Assembly: GCA_022393335.1 (NCBI GenBank)
Contig: JAJEKB010021031.1
Span: forward strand, 772,902-836,901
From: Macrotrachela quadricornifera
Lineage: Eukaryota; Rotifera; Eurotatoria; Philodinida; Philodinidae
Reading direction: 5' to 3'
Length of the DNA: 64,000 nucleotides
The notes under the pieces are model-generated. The model saw only the letters and a list, made by a program, of their open reading frames with translations. It ran no database searches and was not told the origin of the DNA. Within the stretch, counting starts at the first letter, position 1; every line of letters begins with the position of its first letter. The position numbers were made by a program, and so were the translations under genes. This document shows, piece by piece, positions 10,803 to 22,012 of the stretch.

Positions 10803-10884
10803 TGGATCAGAGGTGTACGGAGCACCCCACGGGTCTCCATGATTTTTCACGAAGCGAGGCGGGGGTTTCTGCTCGAAGATTCAT

Positions 10885-10919
10885 GGGGCGTGACGGGGCA
10901 CGGGGCAGGGCGGGGCGGG
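10885..10919 (+). other. G-run cluster, potential G-quadruplex
   Basis: Within 35 bases there are six runs of three or four G, separated by 1-5 bases, preceded by GGGGG at 10861-10865. This is conspicuous in an otherwise AT-rich window. The surrounding 10800-10925 is the most GC-rich single-copy stretch seen. No gene is supported here, although both strands have open frames that look accidental. Confidence 0.6.
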
Positions 10920-11537
10920 TGAGCGATGAAAAAATCTCTTGTAAACAGAGTGTGTTCATTTTTTTCGAAATCTCAACAAAGAAGTCCGTGTCGACTTGTG
11001 TAAACACCAAACAAGTGGTGTATTTATTCAAGGAAGGTAAAATCTCAGTAACTATCATGACTAAGTCAATTTTGACATCATAAAAATGCAAATTATCAAA
11101 ATTTGTAAAGTCATATTTTCTAGACTAAAAGACCAGGGTACAGAAAGGGGAATTCATTTTTCTGCACGCATCGTTTTGTCGGTAACATAGCACAAATGAC
11201 CATTTTTTTAACACAAATGACCAGGTAACTATGGTAAAAATGAGCATATCTTCTAATACTGCTCATTATTTTAATGCTACATAAATAAATACTTTAAAAA
11301 GGACATATTAGCTAGGCTGAAAGGCTAGGATCTAGAAGCGCAAATTCATCTGTGTCTGTAACATAGTTACCATATGGTAACTTTGGTCGAAATGACATAT
11401 TTCGTCGGCAGACGTTATGATGGTTAATTTACAGCTAATTTGTTTTAGGATCAATTTTCATCATACAGAACATAGAAAATTAAAAGAAAAAAATTTAAAA
11501 AATCAAAAACAAAAATAGAAAATAAATGAAAAAGAGC

Positions 11538-11556
11538 ACCCTCACCCTCACCCTCA
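11538..11556 (+). repeat. Interstitial CCCTCA (TGAGGG) hexamer array
   Basis: Three tandem CCCTCA units. Similar short arrays occur at 32289-32303 (opposite strand) and 33034-33056. They look telomere-like, but this hexamer is not one I can confirm as the telomere repeat of this organism. Confidence 0.7.
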
Positions 11557-11627
11557 AATCGTGAATCATAGAATTTCCAATTTATTAGCAATATAAAATG
11601 CTCACAAATAAGCGTTTGTGACACAGT

Positions 11628-12092
11628 TCAGACATTGGTATGTCCTCCTCCAGCAGCTTCGAGAGCATCAAATCTTTTTTTCATTGAACATAGCACTTCA
11701 ATAAAAAGATCCGTATCATTTTCGAAATCCTTGAATGTATTCTCAACGTTTGTTTTGAGAATATCATAATTATATCTGTTTTGACGATCTTCACTTGACA
11801 TTAATTCTTCAATTTTATCTTTGATAATTGCACCAATGTTTTCTGCTGGATTCATATCAGGACTATTACCAGACCAAATCGAATTCCCCCAGAACTTCAT
11901 TCCTTCATCTTCCAAAAGATGCTGTGTTGCATTGGGCTTCATACAGGATGCCTTATCATGAAGAGATATAACTTCATCTATGTCAAGAACATTGGCTGAA
12001 TCACGAAGAAATGGAATTACATGTTGTTGCAAAATAATTTCACGAAAATAGGCTCCATTCCAAGATTGCCCTAAGTAATTATTTTCCCAGAT
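11628..12092 (-). pseudogene. Tc1/mariner transposase, C-terminal fragment
   Basis: The frame is open from 12092 down to the stop at 11628. It encodes the second half of a DDE_3-type transposase: an LGQSWNGAYFRE segment, a central Asp in the SLHDKAS box (usually QxDNAPxH), then WSGNSPDMNPAENI with the third acidic residue (Glu), and a normal C-terminus. The N-terminal DNA-binding domain and first catalytic Asp are missing; an in-frame stop closes the frame just upstream. A dead relic of a DNA transposon. Confidence 0.85.
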
Positions 12093-12712
12093 TCACAAAT
12101 GCAGTAGCAAAGCTGGAACTGATCCGATCGATCCGGACTAAAACCAGTTCAGAAAAGCAAGCTGCCCAAAAATCATAAGTATGCTTAGTTTGCTTTTACA
12201 TGTACCTCAAAAATCTTTTATATTTGAAATAATTTTTTTCTAAAATCCGCTTACCAAAAAGATTCTCAACTTTTCTTGGTTTTTACTGGAATTTCACCGA
12301 TTAGACATAAGATTTTAACCGGTTGGACAGGGTCAGCTTAGTATTTTCGAACCGGTTTCAACTCTGTCTTTCCATGAAAACATAAAGTCGGTCCATGACG
12401 ATCTCTGATCGGAAGATCACAATAACTACATCAAATTTCATAAACAAAAGTATAAAAATCTTGATGGCTAAATTCCGATAGAATTCGAACAGTTTAAGTT
12501 TATTAACATTTTTAAAGAAATCTTCTACGAGTTTAACCGATCGTCAATTTCTATTGGTTTGATCTCAGTCAAATATGTTTTACTCTTTGAAGACAACACT
12601 GTAGTGGTTTATTTTACTTAAGCAAATAAATATTGATTTTGTATTTGATGATATATAAATGTAATGTAGAGTGATGATCTTATAAAAAAATAATAGCTTA
12701 AATAAACAAAAT
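12093..12712. other. Intergenic
   Basis: AT-rich; no ORF, RNA gene or clear repeat. It separates the transposase relic from the 3' end of the M20 gene. Confidence 0.4.
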
Positions 12713-13981
12713 TCAGTTTTGAAGTTCTTGTTGTACAAGAGTTATCCAGTAAGCTACACCGAAAATAGTTACATCATCGTTAAAATTATACGTTGGAGAA
12801 TGAAGTTGACCGGATTGATTTCCATTTCCCATAAATATAAATGCACCTTTTTTTTGTTCGAGCATTTCAGAAAAATCTTCTGAATTCAATATTGGAGGAA
12901 TATTTTTATGGACATTATTGACGCTTACGAGACTTTCAGCTGCTTTAATAGCTCGTTCCGTCGATTGAATATCATTAACAAGTGCGATTGCTTCTTGATT
13001 GAATATAAGTTCAGCTGTACAATCAAATGCAGTAGCAAGACCATGTGATAACTGTTCCATACGTTGTTTAATTTTATCTCGAACCTCCTTGGTAAAACTA
13101 CGTATAGTACCACCAATACGAATTTCTGATGGTAAGACATTTAACGAACTGAAAAATCCACTTTGAATAGCACCAACGCTAATTACAGCTGTATCTGTTG
13201 GTGCAATATTTCGACTAACAATTGTTTGTAATGATAGAATAAATTGTGATAGAAGTATGGTCACATCAGTAGATAAATGTGGCGTAGCTCCATGACCACC
13301 GGTACCTCGAAATGTAACAATCCAACTATCGGCTGCTGACATCGTTGGACCTGATCGAATAGCAAATTGTCCAACATCTAAACCTACAAGATTATGCAAT
13401 CCATAAATAGCATCCATTGGAAATCTTTCAAATAGTTTATCTTTTATCATTTTCTTAGCACCATCCTCTTTTTCTTCAGCTGGTTGAAAAATAAAATAAA
13501 CAGTTCCATTAAATGAATTTCGATTTTCCGATAGATATTTAGCTGCACCAAGTAACATTGTTGTATGTCCATCATGGCCACAAGCATGCATTACATCAGG
13601 AATTGTGGATACGTATGACACATTGTTTTCTTCGATGATTTCAAGTGCATCCATATCAGCACGCAGACCAATTGAACGATTACCTGGTAAGTTACTTTTC
13701 AATGTGCCGACAACACCTGTATTGCCCACTCCTTCAGTGACATTTATTCCCCATTGTTTAAGCTTAGAAGCAACTAGAGCGCCAGTACGGATTTCTTTCA
13801 TTGCCGATTCCGGATGTGAATGAATATCTTGACGAATGACAGTCAATTCAGTTTCTATGGCACGTAATCGATTTAATAGACTATCGTTCATTTCTTTTTT
13901 ATTTTGAGTATTTGAATTAACATTTTTCAAAATAATTACTACCGAAATAAGTAACAACAAACTCGAGAAAGAAGAATACAT
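12713..13981 (-). CDS. Secreted M20D-family amidohydrolase (IAA-amino acid/hippurate hydrolase-like)
   Basis: 422 residues in one exon. An N-terminal signal peptide (hydrophobic core LLLLISVVIIL, residues 8-18) directs it to the secretory route. Metal and active-site residues of the M20D family are present: HACGHDGH (residues 132-139), PAEE (166-169), GLHN (His195) and a C-terminal His in LHSPTYNF (about 394). The internal lid/dimerisation domain (about 205-325, SGPTMSAADSW...GGHGA) is complete. It should hydrolyse an N-acyl amino acid amide bond with two divalent metals; the substrate is unknown. Length matches bacterial and plant homologues (~400-440). Intron-free structure and bacterial-type sequence fit horizontal acquisition, which bdelloids are known for; that origin is inference. 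Confidence 0.93.
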   Translation of the reverse strand: MYSSFSSLLLLISVVIILKNVNSNTQNKKEMNDSLLNRLRAIETELTVIRQDIHSHPESAMKEIRTGALVASKLKQWGINVTEGVGNTGVVGTLKSNLPGNRSIGLRADMDALEIIEENNVSYVSTIPDVMHACGHDGHTTMLLGAAKYLSENRNSFNGTVYFIFQPAEEKEDGAKKMIKDKLFERFPMDAIYGLHNLVGLDVGQFAIRSGPTMSAADSWIVTFRGTGGHGATPHLSTDVTILLSQFILSLQTIVSRNIAPTDTAVISVGAIQSGFFSSLNVLPSEIRIGGTIRSFTKEVRDKIKQRMEQLSHGLATAFDCTAELIFNQEAIALVNDIQSTERAIKAAESLVSVNNVHKNIPPILNSEDFSEMLEQKKGAFIFMGNGNQSGQLHSPTYNFNDDVTIFGVAYWITLVQQELQN

Positions 13982-14400
13982 TGATTTAAAAGTTTTATCC
14001 TAATTATCAATGACAATATATAATAAAGATAAAAGAGGATTATCGATGTAGTTCTATAAATATCATCGTTCGGATTTTTTAAAGAACACGAGGTAAATAT
14101 TCTTGCTCTTTCGATTAGATTTATAAAACTATACAAAATCATTGATATAAAGAAGAGTCTTCCCTGTCTTCGTACATTACTTCGACACAAACATTAATAT
14201 GTAGAATATCTCGTGAATACATTTTTCAACCTATTTTTATTTAAACTTAAATAATTGAAATTGAGAAAAGTATAAGAATTTATTATCCATTCAAATATTT
14301 TTATAATTAAAATTGTTTAGCTGTAGATCATTTGTAGAAATTTCTTCTTCAAAATATTAGACTGTCCAGAAAGTTTGTGCAGATACCCGTTTACTACAAG
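13982..14400. other. 5' flank of the M20 gene
   Basis: AT-rich DNA expected to hold the promoter of the minus-strand M20 gene. No element can be named. An 83-codon frame overlapping the gene start is not supported. Confidence 0.4.
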
Positions 14401-14402
14401 TA

Positions 14403-15023
14403 CACCACTTTTCGCCTAATTACTTCATTGCCTTCTTAGAAAAAGAAAAAAGTTTTCATAGTCACGTTTTCCCACAAAATCAGCATATTCTGTTTTATAG
14501 AGTTCATCAAGGGCTGCAAGGTGTATTGTTTGGGTTTGAATTTGGAGTCAGTTAAGATGTCAAAGAAGGCTGTTTGACAAGGAAGCACTTTGGTGTCATG
14601 AAAAACTCACAAGTAAAATGTGCATTTTTCTTCGAAGTTCTTGCATATCTCTTGGAAATTTCGTTCGATTGCTCTGAAAATTCAGCAGGAAAAGAGTTTT
14701 GACTGCTTTTTCTACTGCCAGTCTCTAATGGCCTCTGAATTTCAAAATTCTTTGATCATGTATGCATGGGAACTCTTCTAGAAATCCTCTGAGAAATCCG
14801 AGAATTTTGAACAAACAGTTTTTGATTCTGACTGTCACAGGTTGTAACCCGTATGAAATTGTGTCCACCCTAAAATTTTCATCTGTCAGCGCTTTCTAGT
14901 TAATGAGATACAAAGGTACCCAATCAGGATCGTCACCATTATATCTGAAATAAGGGCAATCTGGTGGTGAAAACTTCTTTCTTTTCCCAAAAAGGTAGTG
15001 GAGTAATTAGATGAAAAGTGGTG
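14403..15023. mobile_element. MITE with ~57-bp terminal inverted repeats and TA target duplication
   Basis: The ends CACCACTTTTCGCCTAATTA... (14403-14459) and its inverted counterpart (14966-15023) match over ~57 bp with scattered differences. Each end abuts a TA (14401-14402 and 15024-15025), as for Tc1/mariner-type elements. The 621-bp element has no coding capacity, so it would need a transposase in trans. Confidence 0.82.
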
Positions 15024-15025
15024 TA

Positions 15026-16187
15026 TCATCCTAAATATAGACGCTCTACACAATGGTAAAAACTGTATTTTTCATGTTTGTAGTAGAAGAGTACTTGCAG
15101 GACCTAGGACAGCTCGCAGTTCTATGAACCGAATCTTTTTCGAGAACTGTAAGCAATTGATGGTTTTTTTTTCGGAAACTATATGCTAGGAGCAGTTTGC
15201 TCTCGAAAAAGAACTGTCTGAAGTAGATCAGTTTCTATCAAAGAACTATTTGGAATGGATCAGTTCCCGAGATCGGCATTGATATGAAACTGTCCAGGGC
15301 TTATTCGTATTCAATTGTTGAGCTAGAAAATTAGGGCATTTTTTCATATTCAGTCGATACCATCAGATACGTAGATAGAGTAGCAGCACTCATACAAATT
15401 TTTTTGTTTATTCTTTAAATCTATTGTTCATTTATTGAACAAAGTAATGATATAATTGTAAAGTCAAAGCAATTTTCTTAATCACGAAATAAAAGTTGGT
15501 CTAAAGTTTTAATTCATGATGTTTCTTTTTTTCTAGAGTATTTCGTTCAATTTATCAAACCTCTAAGCAAATGCATGTTTCTTGTTAAACAGAACAAATT
15601 TTCAAGTCTTGAACACTTATTCAGTACTGAAAATTTATATTTAGATCATGTTTTAATCAAGTTGACCCTATAATGTAATTCGTAAATAAATAATCTCATA
15701 TTGATTTTTTGAGTCGATACTTTATCATCAGCTGTTCAGAATTTTTTCTTATCCAAAGATATTTTAAAACAAACAAGATAAATTAAAGCTGATGGGTTTC
15801 TTCCTTAATCCCGAAAATCTGACATTACTGTTTCACATTATGTGATAATTAAACACGATCTGTTGTTTTTACATATTTTCAATTGTTTATAATATATTTC
15901 AACAGATAATTGTAATATAGCGCCATCTACAATACAAAAAATAAAAATAACGTTTTTTCAATAATTTATTTTAATCTGTTAAATAACATTTCTGTATTCA
16001 TTTATTCCTTTAATATAATCAAATTTGATCTTTTCTATAACAAAGCTAAGTGATGAACAATGAATGCATTAACAAAAGACAAACATATATATATATACAT
16101 ATGTAGATGTCTTATTTTGTCATATTCATCTATAGATTATTTATACATAAAATTAAAACAAACATATCCTTATTATTATTATCATTA
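15026..16187. other. Intergenic
   Basis: No gene supported. Short A-rich and T-rich tracts; a partial internal inverted similarity (TCTTTTTCGAGAACTGT near 15129 against the reverse near 15200) may be another decayed hairpin element. Confidence 0.35.
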
Positions 16188-18285
16188 TGGAACGAATTAT
16201 TCAAGAAAAACTTGGAAATGAATATTCTACTTTCATTATCGATGGTAATTCATCGCAAATCAAGAAACCATTGAAGAAACAATTAAAAAAACTATCACCC
16301 AAACTCATTTCAAAGAAGTTTAAATCGTTGTAAATTGTCTTTTACTTTGAAATTATTCGATTATTATATTTTCCAATTCACGAAGAAGAATGAAACTCAA
16401 CCAATAATAATGACTCTTTATTCGATTAATAATCACTCGTTTCTAATTGAGTGTAGAATTGAAATAATGATTGACGATAGAAGATACTAAACAGGGCACA
16501 TAGAAAATAATTTTCCATTTTTAATCGTTTATAATCTTTAAATAACAACAGATTTAAACTATTGTTGAGCATATTTTGGTTTTATATAAATTATTATCGT
16601 TAACTGTTTCTCTATCAAGATGAGCATAAATTTCATAGAGGTACAGGATAGTCTCAAGAAGTTGGTGAACATGACTTTGTTTGATTATAATACAAAAGTT
16701 TCATAATAAGAACACCTTCTAATTGTTTCTATCATTTCTTAAAATCGAATCGACCAATTTTTTAATAAAACCATTTCTTTATGTAGTAATGAACAAATCG
16801 ATTCTATCGTTCAAGATTCTTTTATTGATATCTTCTAAATCAGAGTCAATTTATTCCTATCTTGGAAAAAGGAGGACTTTGTAGGATTACCTTATTTTAA
16901 TGCTTATTTTAATGGAAAGGAATTTGAGAATTATCTTCAAACGAAAAAAGCTTTTATTTCACATTATCTTTTTGTTTTATGATGAATCTTTGAGAACTCT
17001 TGTAAAGGTCACCTATCAGTTATAAATTTGATTTATCAGACTCAATTTTTCACTAAAAGGATTTTTGAATCTGGACTAGTCATCTTTGAAAATTTAAGCC
17101 ATAATGCAAAAATTCATTGTGATCTAATAAGAGAAAGAGAAGAAATGAAAATATTTGATAATATTATATCTAAATAATTCTTTTAAAAAAAGTGGTAAAT
17201 TTTTAAAAAACATAGAAAATTTTTTCATATAACAATAATAATATAATGTCTAGATATTATAATATCACCAACTCGTTGTCATACACGAAAACGGGAAAAA
17301 AATACTAATGATGTTGATGACATTCAAACATTAAATATTCGTAAGTATATCAATTATGATTAATAGGAAGAAAGATGTTTTTTACCAGATATTTTGAACT
17401 TATATGCTTTTCTAATACTAACAATAAATTGTCTGAGTTTTTTTTCTTTTGAGTACAAAATAAATTTGTAGAATTTATAATAATTTTGTGAAAAAATTCT
17501 TTTCAGATAGAATTTTTATGTAATATTTATGTTGAGTTAAGTGGAAAACGATTTATAGTGTTAATAAATATTGTTTATTTTAATTTAGTTTCACCTATTC
17601 AACATCTATCATTAATCGACCAAAGAAATTCTAATGGAATAAATGAAAATATGAATTTGTAAGTTTAATTAATTTAAATTAAAAAAGAAAAAGAAAACAG
17701 TTTTTTCATTAAACTCAAGAAATTATACTTCGAGAACGAGAAATATTGCTTTTTAAAAAAGAATCATTAACTATAAAATAATAAATTGACTTCTTTTGTT
17801 TAGATTAAACATTAGTGAAAATAGTTTTTCACCATCAACAAATGACTGATTTATTAATCATCATTTTCAATCATTGATTGACAATATAGATGTAAATAAT
17901 ATCGCAACAACATAAAATCATCTCTTATCACCTAATCACCAATTTCAAAGTGATAATATTGTACCAAATAATGATCTTTTAATAGATATTGATCAAATTC
18001 AAGATGAGAACATTTTAAAAAATAATAAAGGCGTAATAATTAGAAACGAAATACCAACAAATATTAGTTTATCAGATAATGATGAATTAGAAAATAATGA
18101 GAATATATCAATGAATTATTTACCAGAATTAAAAAAAGCAATGTGAAGAAGTTAACAAAGATTTCGATAAACAAATTAAAGAAGTGAATGATAAATTAGA
18201 GGAATTAATAGAAATGAAAAAAAAAATGAAGAATTATTGAACAAAATCAGTGAATGTATGAGAAAATTGAAAAATAAAAAGTAAC
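16188..18285 (+). pseudogene. Decayed multi-exon gene with coiled-coil C-terminus, family unknown
   Basis: Exon-like blocks remain in order: 16188-16333 (48 codons from ATG, Lys-rich), about 17256-17340, 17589-17658 and 17804-18285. The last three still join in a consistent reading phase through GTAAGT donors and TAG acceptors. The last block has in-frame stops near 17848 and 17911, then two frameshifts at poly-A runs (about 18131 and 18220). Its end reads as a heptad-like Lys/Glu-rich coiled coil. Between 16800 and 17180 further degraded coding-like sequence is visible (e.g. LPYFNAYFNGKEFENYLQ). I do not recognise the family. It is unlikely to make a full protein. Confidence 0.6.
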
Positions 18286-19300
18286 GATATTTTTCAATAA
18301 AAAAGAGTTTATTTTTATTTTTATTTAATTGGATCATATTCCAAGACATTGCATAAAAAACATTTGAAACGTATTAAAAATAACTGTCCTAATGATGATC
18401 ACAAACAATAATTGTAAGTATCATTATTGGATATTTTGAAAAAAAACTATTTATTTCATATAAATTTAGATTGTATTGATCAAGATCCTCTTATCATTAA
18501 ATTATTTAAGCTTTTGTCAATTTTCAAAGCCTTGTTTATTTGTTTTTTTGTATATTTTGTGATTTCTTCTATAGTCAAAATAGTAACTCAGATAAACGAA
18601 TCATTATTTGTTGTGAACTCAATTATCTCAAAGAGTCAAATAATTAGCATCTACACTCAATTGTCAATTATTATTCATACTGTTGAATAGATAAAAATAT
18701 TTTACATAGATTATATATTATTCAAACACTATTCTGAAGAACATTAATCCGATACAGTCGTTATATGATTACATTTACTTTAGAAGATTTTAATCAAATT
18801 TTAGTTTATTTCGAAACTTTAGAACTATTCAAATTTTGACAAGTTTTTCTTGATCTTAAACTATTAGTACTAAGATTTTTATTTCCTGGAATTGAAATAA
18901 TTTGATTATTTAATGTTAATCTTGAGAAAAAAGACAGTCAAATATAGGTAATGCTATTTGTTTTGCTCTTTTTAAAAATAACATTCCTATTTGAAATGAT
19001 GATTTATTTTATCTTAATAACATATATTAATAACGATAATAAGGCTGAATGTCTAATTAGTACAGAATAGCTCATACATAGCGTTACGCTAATAAACTTG
19101 ATTATCTCTATTATAAATAAGCAGTATAGAGCTGATTTTTTTCCATGATGGAGGAAACTTCAGAATTTTATTCTATAAGGACAACATTTATAAACATTAC
19201 TTTAAAGTATTACTATTGTTTTCAATTATGAATTTCTATCAGAATCAGTGCATTATCAAAGTCTTTCTGGTACTGACTGGCAAGCTTTCTTGCACAGATA
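18286..19300. other. Intergenic
   Basis: Holds one 87-codon hydrophobic ORF (18427-18690) with no motif and AT-driven composition; not counted as a gene. An isolated AGCGTTACGCT palindrome near 19080-19090 resembles the CG motif of the element at 33783-35144. Confidence 0.35.
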
Positions 19301-19329
19301 AAAATTTAAACTTCGAAATGTTGAATTAA

Positions 19330-20178
19330 TTTTAACTGCTTGGGATGGATTAGACTGTGAGGTTTATTGTTGTACACGATTTCTTTTGTATTCCCACAAG
19401 AAAAATTCGCCGGAGGTAGATCAGGTAATCTTGCAGACCAGTCGATAGGATCTCGGCGACCAATCCACTTTCCTGGAAATTTTTGATCAAGTCATTCGTG
19501 AACATTGCACGCATCGTATGATAATGCTCCTTCTTGCATAAGAAAAGTGCAATGTGTCTGAAAAACGATAAAAAAGTGGGTAAAAATAATCATTAAGCAT
19601 TGCCATTTAACTTTGGCTAGTTACTAGTCCTTCAAAGATAAAAGGGACCGATCATTTCCTAAGACCAGATTTCAACCCACACAGTAATTTCTTCAGCTCG
19701 TGTTGAATGGTCCCATGTGACGTTTGAATACTTTGTCGCCTGATACACCAAATTATGACGGTGAATCTAACGACTAAGCTTAAATATGGCTTCATCGGAC
19801 CAGATAGCATGATTAATTACATCAGGTTCCTCATCAAGAAGCAAAAGAAAAGTTTCACAGAACTCAATTCGCCTACCATAATTATCATCATTGAATTCAA
19901 GAACTAATTTATGTTTGAGACTCTGTCTCTAAAATCGTGGATACTTCATCTTCCATGCTTTGATCTGTCACTGATACTGGTCTGACAGATGGAAGAAAGT
20001 TAAGTACAGATCCAGTCTGGTCAAATTTGTTCATGACTGCATTCATTGTAGGTCGACTAGGAAACTTCGTCTTCATCTCTTTTCGCTAAAATCTCTGTAC
20101 TTGGATTGGATACTCCAGTTGATACATGTATTTCACTCTTCATACTTTCTCACTCACACTAAAGTGATGTCGAGCCAT
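19330..20178 (-). pseudogene. Mariner-like transposase pseudogene
   Basis: From an ATG at 20178 the minus strand reads MARHHFSVSEKV, then an in-frame stop. Further down it reads a recognisable transposase in several frames: FCETFLLLLDEEPDV, the first catalytic box NHAIWSDEAIFKLS, FLMQEGALSYDA where the second box (QDGAPxHxA) should be, WIGRRDPIDWSARLPDLPPANF (normally PIEWPPRSPDLTPLDFF) and a KPHSL tail. It has several stops and frameshifts, so it is dead. The order of boxes is that of DD34-37D/E mariner-type proteins. Confidence 0.78.
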
Positions 20179-20517
20179 AATTTTTGTTTAAAGAAATGAT
20201 AATTAAGTAATAACTGGGTAGCAACTAAATTGAATAGAACAATGAAAACAGAAGCGAAAACATAAATTTATATGGTGAAACAATAGAGACAAAGAATCTT
20301 TTAGAAAGTTCTTGGATGACGATCCACAGAAAGACAAAAAAGAGAAGTCATGATGTCATGCACACTGGCAGAAAAAAAAAGCGAAAAGATGCGTATGAGA
20401 TAGGAAAATGAAACAGTCTATGACCTTAATGACCTTACAAGTTATAACATTAATATAAAATTTCGAAACTCCTATAAAAGCGAATCTTGACAAGACTGGA
20501 CAATACATGAAACAAAA

Positions 20518-20724
20518 CTATTATTAGCTTCACTTCATTCTAATTTAGAAAAGAGAGATATTGACATCTTCGGTAACCCAGAAAAAAACTAGCACACGTT
20601 GCAGAATGAAACATACAATCAGATGTATTCTTTGAAGAGCGAATGGAGCAGGCATGAGTCTGCTAAGTCCATCTTTAACATTTTAAAAGATAGAAATTTA
20701 TATTATAAGTGAAGCCAATAATAG
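20518..20724. repeat. Short inverted repeat pair, 18-bp arms
   Basis: ctattattagcttcactt (20518-20535) and its inverse (20707-20724, one mismatch) flank 171 bp. Possibly a small MITE; no target duplication was confirmed. Confidence 0.5.
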
Positions 20725-22012
20725 TACTTCAAAGAAATGTTTATAAATGTTTTCCTTACAGAATAAAACTCTGAAGTTTTCTCCATCATGTAAAAAGAGC
20801 AGTCATATAGTGTTTATGCATAGTACAGGTATTCAAATCTTTTATCGTAAAGCTACTTATGAGCCGTTTTGTATGTATTTGTATTGGCATACTTCTCATT
20901 ACAGGAGACGATTGCGACAAATTGGAATGAGAAAAAGTAATTTGCTCTAAGTACGCTATAGGGATGTAATATTTTAAACTTGTCAGATTGGCGGTGAGAG
21001 TTTTCATTTAACATGAATATAGCCAATCTCCTTGGTAATCAATACAAAAGATTCTATTATTAGTTTAAAACGTTTATTTAATTCATCTGATCTATTCAAA
21101 CTTCATAATCGTGATTATATATTTTCGAATGTTCTCATTCGGAAAAAATCAAATGCGAGAGACAATAATTTTTCGAAATTTGTTGGAGATAGGTCCATCA
21201 CAAGTATTAAACTTCTAAATCAAGTCATCGGATTGTCATTGGAATGATAGGTTGATACTATGGATCCATTTGAATGCTGAGATCAACGCCTTGAAATATC
21301 TCTCGAATGGCAGTTTAGACAGTGGCCTTCAAAGAATTAAACCCTCTGAAAAACTTTTATATAAATAGAGTTTACAAAACGAATGTTGCGAACTTTTTAA
21401 TGAGAAGATTTCGAATGTAACTTTTCAAAAATGATTTCTTCCATGAGAAACAACATTTTTTTCTTTGATTGAACTATATTAAATAAATTTTGATAATTAT
21501 AATATAAATGTAAACGATATTGGAAACCTCTACTATATTACTTTTTGAGAGATTTTCAAAAATTGAATGTGATAATCTGATATATTCAAACAAAAACAGA
21601 AAGGCTTGTAGCGTGAATTAGATTTATTTCAAATGAATATTTTATTGTTTTATTCTAATTAGAGCAGTTGTTCTATAAGATTGTAGTGTGTGTATTAATT
21701 AACTAATTCTTATTTTAAAAATCGTTAATTTTGATATTGGCAAAACAGATTTCAAAATATGTTCAAGTCAAATTAAATCAATTGATGAAAATTACTCATA
21801 TAATAACTGGACTTATTACTCTTTAATATAAGACGATCTTGATTTTATACAAACTAGATGTATTTTTTTAGATGCAAAACATTTTCAAAATGATTATTTT
21901 GAAAAAAGAAAAATAGTTTTCATATATAATTGTTGGTTGTCAAAACTAGTTTTTCATTCAACATAAACAAAATATAAAAATGAAAGAAAGAAAAAATTAA
22001 TTATTAATATAA
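20725..22012. other. Intergenic
   Basis: Two short ORFs (20747-20950, 21032-21247) lack motifs and overlap frames on the other strand; no gene is supported. The last ~200 bp is the 3' flank of the minus-strand alpha/beta hydrolase gene. Confidence 0.35.

Noticed and set aside
9685..11091. Series of 60-95 codon ORFs on both strands
   Set aside because: They overlap each other on opposite strands, cross repeat motifs, and encode low-complexity or motif-free peptides.
14340..14402. Mariner terminal repeat (TGTCCAGAAAGTTTGTGCAG)
   Set aside because: Resembles a mariner end, but no partner end or transposase at a sensible distance was found; kept only as flank of the MITE.
18427..18690. 87-codon hydrophobic ORF
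   Set aside because: Hydrophobicity follows from T-rich DNA; no family or regulatory context.
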